DNA from: Leclercia sp. UBA7405
GTDB taxonomy: Bacteria > Pseudomonadota > Gammaproteobacteria > Enterobacterales > Enterobacteriaceae
NCBI GenBank assembly: GCA_002469605.1
Contig: DKMV01000151.1
Coordinates: forward strand, 378-10,079
Reading direction: 5' to 3'
Length of the DNA stretch: 9,702 nucleotides
The notes below the pieces were generated by a model. That model was given only the letters and a program-made list of their open reading frames with translations. It had not been told where the DNA came from and searched no databases. Positions 1 through 8,347 of this stretch are shown piece by piece. The position numbers and the translations under genes are program-made. How positions within the stretch are numbered: position 1 is the stretch's first letter; each line of letters opens with the position of its first letter.

Positions 1-8
1 AAAAGATG

Positions 9-1442
<1,434 letters not shown>

Positions 1443-1457
1443 TCGCTGAACGGCAAT

Positions 1458-1487
1458 GCAAAAGGCGCCAATGGGCGCCTTTTTTGC
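1458..1487 (+). terminator. Intrinsic terminator of argG
   Basis: GGCGCC (1464-1469) pairs with GGCGCC (1474-1479) around a 4-base loop. Flanking AAAA and TTTTTT extend the stem, and a six-T run (1480-1485) follows. It begins 15 bases after the argG stop codon. The A-run on the left arm means it could also work on the opposite strand as a backstop for leuU readthrough. Confidence 0.9.
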
Positions 1488-1549
1488 GGTCTTTACCCGG
1501 CGGAGCGGGCCTGTCAAAGAGCCAGACCTTCCAGACCATAAAGTACAGA

Positions 1550-1584
1550 CGAAAAAAAAGACATCTTACGATGTCTTTTTTTCG
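1550..1584 (-). terminator. Intrinsic terminator of the secG-leuU transcript
   Basis: GACATC (1560-1565) and GATGTC (1570-1575) form a stem around TTAC. It is flanked by eight As on the left (1552-1559) and seven Ts on the right (1576-1582), so it is symmetric and probably works in both directions. On the - strand it begins seven bases beyond the encoded CCA of leuU, so it most likely ends that transcript. Read on + it is a second barrier behind the argG terminator. Confidence 0.88.
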
Positions 1585-1590
1585 GAATAT

Positions 1591-1677
1591 TGGTACCGAG
1601 GATGGGACTCGAACCCACAAGCCCGTTAGGGCACTACCACCTCAAGGTAGCGTGTCTACCAATTCCACCACCTCGGT
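1591..1677 (-). tRNA. leuU: tRNA-Leu, anticodon GAG
   Basis: An 87-nt type II tRNA with encoded CCA (1593-1591). The acceptor stem has seven Watson-Crick pairs (ACCGAGG with CCTCGGT), followed by discriminator A73, a leucine identity element. The anticodon stem CTACC/GGTAG carries loop TTGAGGT with anticodon GAG (1643-1641 read on -) and G37. The long variable arm TGCCCTAACGGGC is typical of leucine tRNA. It reads CUC and CUU codons. The 5' end lies nine bases after the secG stop with no terminator between, so it is probably cut out of a secG-leuU transcript. From memory, E. coli leuU begins with G and so has a G1-U72 wobble; here the pair is A1-U72. Confidence 0.98.
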
Positions 1678-1686
1678 ACAGAATAC

Positions 1687-2019
1687 TTACTGCGGGATAT
1701 CGCTGGTCGGCTTAGCCGGCGCTGTTGGCTGAGTCTGCTCGGATTTCGCCGGCGCGCTCAGATTTTCCCACTCGCTTCCTTTACTGGTCTTGTTGCTGTT
1801 GATATTGCCCAGCGCCAGACTGATGATGAAGAACAGAGTCGCCAGAATCGCCGTTGCGCGGGTCATGAAGTTACCAGAACCACTTGAACCAAACAGCGTA
1901 CCGGAAGCGCCTGCTCCGAAGGAGGCTCCCATGTCAGCGCCTTTACCTTGCTGCAGCATAATCAGCGCAACGAGTGCGATGGCTACAATAAGGAAAACTA
2001 CCAAAAGAGCTTCGTACAT
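1687..2019 (-). CDS. secG: Protein-export membrane protein SecG
   Basis: SecG is the small non-essential subunit of the SecYEG inner-membrane translocon and stimulates SecA-driven export. The 110-residue product has the family layout: a hydrophobic helix at about 3-22, the conserved cytoplasmic loop [17 protein letters not shown] at 23-39 leading into [14 protein letters not shown], a second helix at about 54-71, then a polar Ala/Pro/Thr-rich tail. The start is the ATG at 2019, which gives the E. coli length and N-terminus ([10 protein letters not shown]); on the mRNA AAGGAACAGG precedes it. An in-frame extension to a GTG at 2091 exists but adds 24 residues foreign to the family. The gene follows glmM after a terminator and a new promoter, and is read through into leuU. 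Confidence 0.97.
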   Translation of the reverse strand: MYEALLVVFLIVAIALVALIMLQQGKGADMGASFGAGASGTLFGSSGSGNFMTRATAILATLFFIISLALGNINSNKTSKGSEWENLSAPAKSEQTQPTAPAKPTSDIPQ

Positions 2020-2030
2020 AATCAACCTGT

Positions 2031-2049
2031 TCCTTGCGGATTTGCCGCA
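2031..2049 (-). other. Small hairpin abutting the secG ribosome-binding site
   Basis: On the - strand TGCGG (2049-2045) pairs with CCGCA (2039-2035) around a five-base loop. Its last base is the first A of AAGGA (2035-2031), which lies 11 bases from the secG ATG. The nearer AGG (2028-2026) stays free. The structure could tune ribosome access, but it is short and I have no evidence of function. Confidence 0.35.
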
Positions 2050-2149
2050 TACCAATGCTTCGACCAATAAGCAGGAATTTCGCTTTCCCACTGAAGCGGG
2101 TGTGAATACTAACCAAAGCGAATGACCTTCGCAAGGGCAATTTCAGCGC

Positions 2150-2178
2150 ATTGTATCAAGTGCGGAAAAAAACAGCAA
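2150..2178 (-). promoter_or_regulatory. Likely sigma70 promoter of secG-leuU
   Basis: On the - strand there is TTGCTG (2178-2173), a 17-bp spacer, and TACAAT (2155-2150) preceded by TGA, giving an extended -10 (TGnTACAAT). The -35 matches consensus at only three positions, but the extended -10 can compensate. Transcription would start near 2143 and give a secG leader of about 120 nt. It lies just downstream of the glmM terminator, so secG-leuU has its own start. Assigned by inspection only. Confidence 0.55.
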
Positions 2179-2195
2179 AACCCGCGTAATTGCGC

Positions 2196-2225
2196 AAAAT
2201 AAAGGCGGCAAGCGCCGCCTTTTTA
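2196..2225 (-). terminator. Intrinsic terminator after glmM
   Basis: GGCGGC (2204-2209) pairs with GCCGCC (2214-2219) around AAGC. On the - strand the stem is followed by TTTATTTT (2203-2196). The stem starts about 24 bases after the glmM stop and separates the folP-glmM transcript from the secG promoter. Confidence 0.85.
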
Positions 2226-2242
2226 GTCACTTATCGCCAGGC

Positions 2243-3580
2243 TTATGCCGCTTTTACCGCATCGGCAATACGATGGGCAAATTCAGTTACCTGCGCTTCG
2301 TCCTCGCCTTCTACCATCACGCGGATCAGCGGCTCGGTACCGGATTTACGCAGCAGCACGCGACCACGGGATCCCAGCGCGGCTTCAACCTCGGCCATCA
2401 CCGTTTTAACATTGGCATTTTCCAGCGGATCGCCACTGCCGGCGCTGAAGCGGACGTTCACCAGGATCTGCGGGAACAGCTTCATGCCGCTGCACAGATC
2501 ATGCAGGGACATATGGTTGCGCACCATCGCCGCAACCACCTGCAGGCCCGCCACAATGCCGTCACCGGTAGTGGTTTTATCAAGCAGGATCACGTGGCCG
2601 GAGTTTTCCGCGCCAATGCGCCAGCCCTTCTCCTGCAGTTTTTCCAGCACATAGCGGTCGCCCACTTTCGCACGGGCAAAGGGAATACCCAGCTGTTTTA
2701 GCGCCAGCTCCAGGCCCATATTGCTCATCAGCGTACCCACGGCGCCGCCGCGCAGCTGCCCCTGACGCAGCCCTTCGCGGGCGATGATGTAGAGGATCTG
2801 ATCGCCATCGACCTTATTACCTTCGTGGTCAACCATGATCACGCGGTCGCCGTCGCCGTCGAGAGCGATACCCAGATCGGCCTTTTCGGACAGTACGCGC
2901 GCCTGCAGCGCACGCACGTCGGTGGCGCCCACGCCTTCGTTGATGTTCACCCCGTCCGGCTCGCAACCAATAGTAATCACTTTTGCGCCCAACTCGCGGA
3001 AGACGTTCGGCGCGATGTGATAAGTGGCGCCGTTGGCACAGTCCACAACGATTTTAAGATGGCTAAGGCTCAGCTCATTCGGGAAGGTGCCTTTGCAGAA
3101 TTCGATATAGCGGCCAGCGGCATCAACGATACGGCTGGCTTTGCCCAGCTCCGCGGAGTCTACGCAGGTGATCTCTTTTTCCATCTCCGCTTCAATGGCT
3201 TCTTCTACGTCGTCCGGCAGCTTGGTGCCGTCGATGGAGAAGAACTTAATTCCGTTATCGTAGAACGGATTATGAGAAGCAGAGATAACGATGCCGGCTT
3301 CCGCGCGGAAGGTACGGGTGAGGTAAGCCACGGCCGGGGTCGGCATCGGGCCGGTGAAGGACGCAGAGAGCCCCGCCGCCGCCAGACCCGCTTCTAATGC
3401 GGACTCCAGCATATAGCCGGAAATACGGGTATCTTTACCAATGATGATTTTGCGCGAACCGTGTCGGGCCAGCACCTTTCCGGCCGCCCAGCCCAGCTTC
3501 AGCACAAAATCAGGAGTGATAGGGGCATCGCCTACGCGCCCACGGATGCCATCGGTACCAAAAAATTTACGTTCACTCAT
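2243..3580 (-). CDS. glmM: Phosphoglucosamine mutase
   Basis: GlmM interconverts glucosamine-6-phosphate and glucosamine-1-phosphate in the cytoplasm, feeding UDP-GlcNAc for peptidoglycan and LPS. The 445 residues equal the E. coli length. The phosphoserine loop ISASHNP has the catalytic Ser at 102. The metal-binding DGDGDR has Asp at 241, 243 and 245. The sugar-binding ENSGH is at 325-329, and the phosphate-binding [12 protein letters not shown] at 411-422. The ATG overlaps the folP stop in ATGAGTGA, so translation is probably coupled; AAGGAA (3596-3591) lies ten bases upstream inside folP. The gene is intact, is co-transcribed with folP, and ends at the terminator at 2196-2225. Confidence 0.98.
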   Translation of the reverse strand: MSERKFFGTDGIRGRVGDAPITPDFVLKLGWAAGKVLARHGSRKIIIGKDTRISGYMLESALEAGLAAAGLSASFTGPMPTPAVAYLTRTFRAEAGIVISASHNPFYDNGIKFFSIDGTKLPDDVEEAIEAEMEKEITCVDSAELGKASRIVDAAGRYIEFCKGTFPNELSLSHLKIVVDCANGATYHIAPNVFRELGAKVITIGCEPDGVNINEGVGATDVRALQARVLSEKADLGIALDGDGDRVIMVDHEGNKVDGDQILYIIAREGLRQGQLRGGAVGTLMSNMGLELALKQLGIPFARAKVGDRYVLEKLQEKGWRIGAENSGHVILLDKTTTGDGIVAGLQVVAAMVRNHMSLHDLCSGMKLFPQILVNVRFSAGSGDPLENANVKTVMAEVEAALGSRGRVLLRKSGTEPLIRVMVEGEDEAQVTEFAHRIADAVKAA

Positions 3581-4421
3581 AGCGTTTGTTTTCCTTCGCT
3601 GCCAGGGTAGCTTCCACTACGCGCATGGCTTCAACAGTCTCTTTTACGTCATGGACGCGAATAATATGCGCTCCCTGCATCGCCGCAATTACCGCACAGG
3701 CCAGGCTGCCGCTCAGGCGCTCGGACGGCCCTACGTTCAGCAGTTGCCCTATCATTGATTTTCGTGACATTCCAACCAGCAGCGGCAGGCCAAAATGGTG
3801 GAACTCAGATAAGCGCGCAAGAAGCTCGTAGTTATGGGAGAGATTCTTACCGAAACCGAATCCCGGGTCGAGCAGCAATTTCTCTTTTGCGATGCCGGCA
3901 CGCTCACAGCGTGCGATATGGTCAATAAAGTAGCGATTCACGTCGGCAAAAACATCTTTATATTTTGGCGCTTCCTGCATGGTTTTTGGCTGGCCCTGCA
4001 TGTGCATCAGGCAGACCGGCAGACCGGTTTCCGCTGCGGCTTCAAGGGCGCCCGGCTCGCTCAGAGAACGGATATCGTTAATGATATGCGCCCCCGCCCG
4101 CGCGGATTCGCGGATCACCTCCGGCTTGGAGGTATCTACCGAAATCCACACCTCAAAACGCTGAGCGATGGCTTCCACCACCGGTATTACGCGCGATAGC
4201 TCTTCGTCTGTGCTTACCTCCGCCGCACCCGGGCGCGTCGACTCTCCGCCGACATCGATGATTGTCGCCCCGGCGTTAATCATCAGATTGGCGTGGCGGA
4301 CGGCCTCAATCAGGGTGTTATGGGTACCGCCATCGGAGAAAGAGTCCGGCGTGACGTTCAGGATCCCCATCACGTGCGGATGTGAAAGATCGAGGAAAGA
4401 ATCCTGGGCGAAGAGTTTCAT
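3573..4421 (-). CDS. folP: Dihydropteroate synthase
   Basis: FolP condenses 6-hydroxymethyl-7,8-dihydropterin diphosphate with p-aminobenzoate to give dihydropteroate, and is the target of sulfonamides. At 282 residues it equals the E. coli enzyme. Residues of the TIM-barrel active site sit at the expected numbers: Asn22, Arg63, Asp96, Asn115, Asp185, Lys221, Arg255 and His257. Phe28 and Pro64, positions linked to sulfonamide-resistant FolP in E. coli, are wild type, so no target-site resistance is visible. The ATG has AGGGA (4432-4428) six bases upstream. It lies 97 bases after ftsH with a terminator in the gap, and its last 8 bases overlap glmM. Confidence 0.98.
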   Translation of the reverse strand: MKLFAQDSFLDLSHPHVMGILNVTPDSFSDGGTHNTLIEAVRHANLMINAGATIIDVGGESTRPGAAEVSTDEELSRVIPVVEAIAQRFEVWISVDTSKPEVIRESARAGAHIINDIRSLSEPGALEAAAETGLPVCLMHMQGQPKTMQEAPKYKDVFADVNRYFIDHIARCERAGIAKEKLLLDPGFGFGKNLSHNYELLARLSEFHHFGLPLLVGMSRKSMIGQLLNVGPSERLSGSLACAVIAAMQGAHIIRVHDVKETVEAMRVVEATLAAKENKRYE

Positions 4422-4458
4422 GGTAAATCCCTGGTATTTTTAAGGTTAAACAGATAAG

Positions 4459-4488
4459 AAAAACCCCGGAGCAAGCTCCAGGGTTTTA
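4459..4488 (-). terminator. Intrinsic terminator between ftsH and folP
   Basis: On the - strand AAAACCC-T-GGAGC (4487-4475) pairs with GCTCC-G-GGGTTTT (4472-4460), with one T-G wobble and a two-base turn that in practice opens to four. The right arm ends in a T-run. It starts about 30 bases after the ftsH stop. The stem is strong enough to end most rlmE-ftsH transcripts, leaving folP-glmM to readthrough or to a promoter I could not identify. Confidence 0.82.
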
Positions 4489-4518
4489 GAGGAAGAGAAA
4501 CACATTCCCGGCGGTGAC

Positions 4519-6462
4519 TTATTTGTCGCCCAACTGCTCTGACATGGTATTGCCCGGGTTCGGCGTACGCGGCTCATCGACCGGACGCGGCGCACGCGGG
4601 GTGCCATTGCTGTCAGAATTGTTGGAAGCGCCCGGGTCTTCCCAGCCTGCTGGCGGACGCACATCGCGGCGAGCCATCAGGTCGTCAATCTGCGGCGCGT
4701 CGATGGTCTCATATTTCATGAGCGCATCTTTCATCGCGTGCAGGATGTCCATATTGTCGTTCAGGATCTGACGCGCGCGACCGTAGTTACGTTCGATCAG
4801 CGCTTTCACTTCCTGGTCGATGATACGGGCTGTTTCATCGGACATGTGCTTGGCTTTCGCCACGCTACGGCCCAGGAACACCTCGCCCTCTTCTTCCGCG
4901 TACAGCAGCGGACCGAGTTTGTCGGAGAAGCCCCACTGGGTGACCATGTTACGCGCCAGGTTGGTCGCGACTTTAATGTCGTTCGACGCACCGGTAGAAA
5001 CATGTTCCGCACCGTAGATAATCTCTTCTGCCAGACGACCGCCGTACAGGGTCGAAATCTGGCTCTCCAGCTTCTGACGGCTGGCGCTGATAGCGTCGCC
5101 CTCAGGCAGGAAGAAGGTCACCCCCAGCGCGCGACCGCGCGGGATAATAGTCACTTTATGCACCGGATCGTGCTCCGGCACCAGGCGACCAATAATCGCG
5201 TGGCCAGCTTCGTGGTATGCCGTGGACTCTTTCTGCGCTTCCGTCATCACCATGGAGCGACGTTCCGCACCCATCATGATTTTGTCTTTCGCTTTCTCGA
5301 ACTCCACCATGGAGACCACGCGCTTGTTGCCGCGGGCAGCAAACAGTGCCGCTTCGTTCACCAGGTTAGCCAGGTCCGCACCGGAGAAGCCCGGCGTACC
5401 GCGCGCAATGATTGCCGCGTCGATATCTGGCGCCAGCGGAACGCGACGCATGTGGACCTTCAGGATCTGTTCACGACCACGTACATCCGGCAGACCGACT
5501 ACAACCTGACGGTCGAAACGGCCTGGACGCAGCAGCGCCGGGTCAAGTACGTCCGGACGGTTAGTTGCCGCGATAACGATGATACCTTCGTTACCTTCGA
5601 AGCCGTCCATCTCAACCAGCATCTGGTTCAGCGTCTGCTCACGTTCATCGTGACCACCACCCAGGCCAGCGCCACGCTGGCGGCCTACGGCGTCGATCTC
5701 ATCGATAAAGATGATGCACGGTGCCGCTTTCTTGGCCTGTTCGAACATGTCGCGCACACGAGATGCACCTACACCGACGAACATTTCCACGAAGTCAGAA
5801 CCGGAAATTGTGAAGAACGGTACCTTCGCTTCACCCGCGATAGCTTTCGCCAGCAGGGTTTTACCGGTACCCGGAGGGCCGACCATCAGGACGCCTTTCG
5901 GGATCTTACCGCCCAGTTTCTGGAAGCGGCTCGGCTCACGCAGGTATTCAACCAGCTCACCCACCTCTTCTTTTGCTTCGTCGCAGCCAGCAACGTCGGC
6001 AAAGGTGGTTTTGATCTGGTCTTCCGTCAGCATACGCGCCTTGCTCTTACCGAACGACATGGCACCTTTGCCACCGCCGCCCTGCATTTGGCGCATAAAG
6101 AAGATCCAGACGCCGATAAGCAGCAGCATCGGGAACCAGGAGATGAAGATAGAAGCCAGCAGGCTCGGCTCTTCCGGCGGCTCACCTACCACCTTGACGT
6201 TTTTAGTCAGAAGGTTATCAAGCAGCTTAGGATCGTTCACCGGGATGTAAGTCGTGTAACGGTTACTATCTTTCTTGGTAACGTTAATCTCACGTCCGTT
6301 GATACGCGCTTCGCGAACCTGATCCTGGTTGACCTCTTGCAAGAATGTGGAGTAATCCACCTTGCGGCCATTAGACTCGCTGGGCCCAAAGCTCTGGAAT
6401 ACTGACATCAGCACAACGGCAATGACCAGCCAGAGTATTAGGTTTTTCGCCATGTCACTCAA
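4519..6462 (-). CDS. ftsH: ATP-dependent zinc metalloprotease FtsH
   Basis: FtsH is the membrane-anchored AAA+ protease that degrades sigma32, LpxC and unassembled membrane proteins. Residues here count from a TTG start. Transmembrane helices lie at about 7-25 and 101-123, flanking a periplasmic domain. Walker A GPPGTGKT is at 195-202 (Lys201), the pore FVG at 228-230, Walker B IIFIDEID at 250-257, and the second region of homology ends with Arg312 and Arg315. The zinc motif HEAGH is at 417-421 with third ligand Asp495. The tail is acidic and Pro-rich, ending MSEQLGDK. The TTG at 6462 has AAGAGG (6476-6471) eight bases upstream. The ATG three codons later (6453) gives the 644-residue form commonly listed for E. 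coli, but it lies 17 bases from that site, so the start is uncertain by three residues. Confidence 0.98.
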   Translation of the reverse strand: MSDMAKNLILWLVIAVVLMSVFQSFGPSESNGRKVDYSTFLQEVNQDQVREARINGREINVTKKDSNRYTTYIPVNDPKLLDNLLTKNVKVVGEPPEEPSLLASIFISWFPMLLLIGVWIFFMRQMQGGGGKGAMSFGKSKARMLTEDQIKTTFADVAGCDEAKEEVGELVEYLREPSRFQKLGGKIPKGVLMVGPPGTGKTLLAKAIAGEAKVPFFTISGSDFVEMFVGVGASRVRDMFEQAKKAAPCIIFIDEIDAVGRQRGAGLGGGHDEREQTLNQMLVEMDGFEGNEGIIVIAATNRPDVLDPALLRPGRFDRQVVVGLPDVRGREQILKVHMRRVPLAPDIDAAIIARGTPGFSGADLANLVNEAALFAARGNKRVVSMVEFEKAKDKIMMGAERRSMVMTEAQKESTAYHEAGHAIIGRLVPEHDPVHKVTIIPRGRALGVTFFLPEGDAISASRQKLESQISTLYGGRLAEEIIYGAEHVSTGASNDIKVATNLARNMVTQWGFSDKLGPLLYAEEEGEVFLGRSVAKAKHMSDETARIIDQEVKALIERNYGRARQILNDNMDILHAMKDALMKYETIDAPQIDDLMARRDVRPPAGWEDPGASNNSDSNGTPRAPRPVDEPRTPNPGNTMSEQLGDK

Positions 6463-6503
6463 GGGATTAACCTCTTATTACAACTGTGTTAAAAACAGCG
6501 TCA

Positions 6504-6518
6504 GGATACTCTGTATCC
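6504..6518 (-). other. Small hairpin in the rlmE-ftsH gap
   Basis: A perfect inverted repeat, GGATAC and GTATCC with a three-base loop, sits in the 93-base gap between rlmE and ftsH. It is followed on the - strand, after about eight bases, by a run of five Ts, and by a weaker CTGT/ACAG pairing. The T-run is too far away for a standard terminator. It may be a processing or stability element in the rlmE-ftsH mRNA; the role is unknown. Confidence 0.35.
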
Positions 6519-6555
6519 GATTTATTTCAAACTTTCGCCTGAAACTCACCGACTA

Positions 6556-7182
6556 TCATTTTCGCCCGGTCGCTACAATATACACTTCACGTGAACGCGC
6601 ACGCGAAGAGTCCGGCTTACGAACTTTGACCTTCGTAAACAGGGAGCGAATTTCCTTTAGATACTCCTCGAAACCTTCGCCCTGGAACACCTTCACTAAA
6701 AAACTACCACCCGGCGCCAATACATCACGACACATTTCTAACGCCAGTTCTACCAGATACATGGAGCGGGGAATATCCACCGCCGGTGTTCCGCACATAT
6801 TTGGTGCCATGTCTGACATAACCACCTGAACCTTACTGTCACCTACGCGCTCAAGTAATGCTTTCAGAACTAATTCATCACGAAAATCGCCCTGAAGGAA
6901 GTCTACGCCAACGATTGGATCCATCGGCAAAAGATCGCATGCGATAATTCGGCCCGTTCCGCCGATTTGGGTCACCGCATACTGGGACCATCCACCGGGT
7001 GCTGCACCGAGATCGACAATAGTCATCCCCGGTTTAAAAAGTTTGTCACTTTGCTGTATTTCATCAAGTTTAAACCAGGCACGGGAACGTAACCCCTTTT
7101 TCTGTGCCTGCTGAACATATTTATCGCTAAAGTGTTCCTGAAGCCAACGGCTCGAACTGGCAGAACGCTTTTTACCTGTCAT
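6556..7182 (-). CDS. rlmE: 23S rRNA 2'-O-ribose U2552 methyltransferase
   Basis: RlmE (FtsJ/RrmJ) methylates the ribose of U2552 in the 23S A-loop on the 50S subunit using S-adenosylmethionine, a late assembly step, and is heat-inducible in E. coli. The 208 residues fit the family (209 in E. coli, which ends GRKP; here it ends GRK). The SAM-binding motif [11 protein letters not shown] is at 57-67, with Asp83 following. The catalytic set Lys38, Asp124, Lys164 and Glu199 is complete. Residue 130, in APNMCG beside the active site, is Cys where E. coli has Ser. The ATG has GGA (7192-7190) seven bases upstream. It is first in the rlmE-ftsH unit, with a sigma32-like promoter at 7253-7281. Confidence 0.97.
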   Translation of the reverse strand: MTGKKRSASSSRWLQEHFSDKYVQQAQKKGLRSRAWFKLDEIQQSDKLFKPGMTIVDLGAAPGGWSQYAVTQIGGTGRIIACDLLPMDPIVGVDFLQGDFRDELVLKALLERVGDSKVQVVMSDMAPNMCGTPAVDIPRSMYLVELALEMCRDVLAPGGSFLVKVFQGEGFEEYLKEIRSLFTKVKVRKPDSSRARSREVYIVATGRK

Positions 7183-7237
7183 TTAACTTTCCGTCCTGGT
7201 TCATCGTAGCCAGCGGTGTAAATTTCCACATAGCAGT

Positions 7238-7267
7238 TTGGCGATAGATGGGAGATGGCGGTAGAAT
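7238..7267 (+). promoter_or_regulatory. Likely sigma70 promoter of yhbY
   Basis: TTGGCG (7238-7243), an 18-bp spacer, and TAGAAT (7262-7267). The -10 matches at five of six positions, the -35 at four. Transcription would begin near 7274 and give a leader of about 30 nt before the ATG at 7305. This also argues against the in-frame ATG at 7266, which would lie within the -10 itself. Confidence 0.5.
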
Positions 7268-7281
7268 GAACCGTTTTCAAT
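7253..7281 (-). promoter_or_regulatory. Sigma32-like heat-shock promoter of rlmE-ftsH
   Basis: On the - strand ATTGAAA (7281-7275) is followed by a 14-bp spacer and CGCCATCT (7260-7253). The sigma32 consensus is CTTGAAA, 11-16 bp, CCCCATNT, so the -35 has one mismatch and the -10 one mismatch. Heat-shock control of rlmE-ftsH is established in E. coli. The element interleaves with the yhbY promoter on the opposite strand. Confidence 0.68.
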
Positions 7282-7304
7282 CCCAACGTAAGCAAAAATA
7301 TACG

Positions 7305-7598
7305 ATGAATCTGAGTACTAAACAAAAACAGCACCTTAAAGGTCTGGCACATCCGCTCAAGCCTGTAGTTATGCTTGGCAACAATGGTTTGACCGAAGGG
7401 GTACTGGCCGAGATTGAACAAGCGCTGGAGCACCACGAGCTGATCAAGGTGAAAATCGCCTCTGAGGACAGAGACACTAAAAACCTGATCGTGGAAGCTA
7501 TCGTGCGCGAAACCGGCGCCTGTAATGTACAGGTCATCGGTAAAACGCTGGTGCTCTACCGCCCTTCTAAAGAGCGTAAAATCTCGCTGCCACGCTAA
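7305..7598 (+). CDS. yhbY: Ribosome assembly RNA-binding protein YhbY
   Basis: YhbY is a small CRM-domain protein that associates with pre-50S ribosomal subunits. The 97 residues match the E. coli protein nearly throughout. The CRM (KH-like) fold fills the chain, with the GxxG RNA-binding loop GNNG at residues 25-28 and the basic end RPSKERKISLPR. I chose ATG 7305 because it gives the family N-terminus MNLSTKQKQ. Two in-frame starts upstream (7248 and 7266) would lie in or before the predicted promoter. No strong Shine-Dalgarno sequence precedes 7305; TAAG at 7289-7292 is the best match. It is divergent from rlmE, another 50S maturation gene, and converges on greA. Confidence 0.95.
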   Translation: MNLSTKQKQHLKGLAHPLKPVVMLGNNGLTEGVLAEIEQALEHHELIKVKIASEDRDTKNLIVEAIVRETGACNVQVIGKTLVLYRPSKERKISLPR

Positions 7599-7614
7599 GA
7601 TTATCCTGATTTGA

Positions 7615-7629
7615 ACACAGTTTCTGTGT
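7615..7629 (+). other. Hairpin downstream of yhbY
   Basis: ACACAG and TGTG-type arms form a perfect six-base inverted repeat (7615-7620 with 7624-7629) around TTT. An A-rich tract, not a T-run, follows it on +, so it is not a standard terminator. It lies in the yhbY 3' untranslated region, about 70 bases before the terminator, and could protect the mRNA end. No function can be assigned. Confidence 0.35.
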
Positions 7630-7685
7630 AAAAAGAGGGGTTTTTCTTAAGCAGGTGAGCAAAATGCCACGCTCCTTGAGTTGAT

Positions 7686-7710
7686 AAAAGGCCGCTAAGC
7701 GGCCTTTTTC
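7686..7710 (+). terminator. Bidirectional terminator shared by yhbY and greA
   Basis: GGCCGC (7690-7695) pairs with GCGGCC (7699-7704) around TAA, with four As before and five Ts after, so it works for yhbY on + and, by symmetry, for the converging greA on -. It lies about 90 bases after the yhbY stop and about 40 after the greA stop. Confidence 0.88.
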
Positions 7711-7730
7711 CTTTCTTTACAATGTACCAA

Positions 7731-7746
7731 CATCTGCCTGCAGATG
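7731..7746 (-). other. Perfect palindrome just after the greA stop
   Basis: CATCTGC (7731-7737) and GCAGATG (7740-7746) are inverted repeats two bases apart, ending four bases before the greA stop codon on the - strand. As RNA it would form a six-pair hairpin with a CAGG-type tetraloop. It may be a 3' stability element, or simply a second stem before the terminator. Confidence 0.35.
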
Positions 7747-7750
7747 CGAA

Positions 7751-8227
7751 TTACAGGTATTCAACCTTAGTAATTTCGTACTCTACTTCCCCGCCCGGGG
7801 TACGGATGGTGACCACATCGTCCTGCTCTTTACCTATCAGCCCACGCGCAATTGGTGAGTTAACCGAGATCAGATTTTGCTTAAAATCCGCTTCGTCATC
7901 ACCCACGATACGATAGGTCTGCTCTTCGTCGGTATCCAGGTTAATTACCGTCACGGTAGAACCAAAAATGACGCGGCCGTTATTTGGCATCTTAGTGATA
8001 TCGATAACCTGCGCATTCGACAGCTTGGCTTCGATATCCTTGATACGGCCTTCGCAGAAGCCCTGCTGCTCGCGCGCAGCGTGATATTCCGCGTTCTCTT
8101 TCAGATCGCCGTGCTCACGGGCATCCGCGATAGCAGCGATGATTTCCGGGCGGCGAACAGACTTCAGGAAATCCAGTTCTTCACGCAGTTTTTCGGCTCC
8201 ACGTAAGGTCATCGGAATAGCTTGCAT
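7751..8227 (-). CDS. greA: Transcription elongation factor GreA
   Basis: GreA enters the secondary channel of RNA polymerase and stimulates cleavage of backtracked RNA, rescuing stalled complexes. The 158 residues equal the E. coli length. The N-terminal coiled-coil hairpin (about 1-75) carries the catalytic tip residues Asp41 and Glu44 in [11 protein letters not shown]; the C-terminal FKBP-like domain contains [11 protein letters not shown] and ends with KVEYL. The start is the ATG at 8227, with AAGAGG (8240-8235) seven bases upstream. The reading frame stays open to 8353, but that part is leader RNA containing the GraL-type terminator. The gene converges on yhbY and is divergent from dacB. 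Confidence 0.98.
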   Translation of the reverse strand: MQAIPMTLRGAEKLREELDFLKSVRRPEIIAAIADAREHGDLKENAEYHAAREQQGFCEGRIKDIEAKLSNAQVIDITKMPNNGRVIFGSTVTVINLDTDEEQTYRIVGDDEADFKQNLISVNSPIARGLIGKEQDDVVTIRTPGGEVEYEITKVEYL

Positions 8228-8253
8228 TGTTATACCTCTTAAACATTCCTGTT

Positions 8254-8310
8254 GGGGGCAGCTTCTGCTGCTCCGGCCCCTGCCGCCATCAACATCGGTC
8301 GGGCAGAAGC
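8254..8310 (-). other. greA leader segment with two competing stems
   Basis: GCTTCTGC (8310-8303 on -) is complementary to GCAGAAGC (8268-8261), an 8-bp long-range stem. The second arm overlaps a local hairpin in which GCAGC (8271-8267) pairs with GCTGC (8262-8258) around AGAA. The two cannot form together. The first arm directly follows the GraL terminator T-run, so the choice would matter only for transcripts that read through into greA. Seen directly as complementarity; any regulatory role is inference. Confidence 0.4.
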
Positions 8311-8347
8311 AAAAGAAAACTGACCCGGAAGCAATGTTCCAGGTCAG
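8311..8347 (-). terminator. Early (leader) terminator upstream of greA
   Basis: On the - strand CTGACCTGGAA (8347-8337) pairs with TTCCGGGTCAG (8330-8320), 11 pairs including one T-G wobble, around a six-base loop. TTTTCTTTT (8319-8311) follows. The C interrupting the T-run may make release imprecise or incomplete, which fits partial readthrough into greA. Confidence 0.85.

Noticed and set aside
1484..1732. An 82-codon open frame on + crossing leuU, containing GTEDGTRTHKPVR
   Set aside because: This is the antisense translation of a leucine tRNA, a well-known spurious peptide in annotations; it also crosses a terminator and the secG 3' end.
2017..2091. N-terminal extension of secG to a GTG at 2091
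   Set aside because: The extra 24 residues are polar and foreign to SecG; the ATG at 2019 has its own ribosome site and gives the standard length.
1943..2140. A possible leader peptide overlapping the secG start on -
   Set aside because: It needs a TTG start, overlaps secG out of frame, and shows no family resemblance, no clear ribosome site and no codon run suggesting attenuation.
4738..6405. A 555-codon open frame on + opposite ftsH
   Set aside because: It lies wholly antisense to a fully conserved ftsH, resembles no family, is rich in His, Arg, Gln and Thr as GC-rich antisense frames are, and has no ribosome site or promoter of note.
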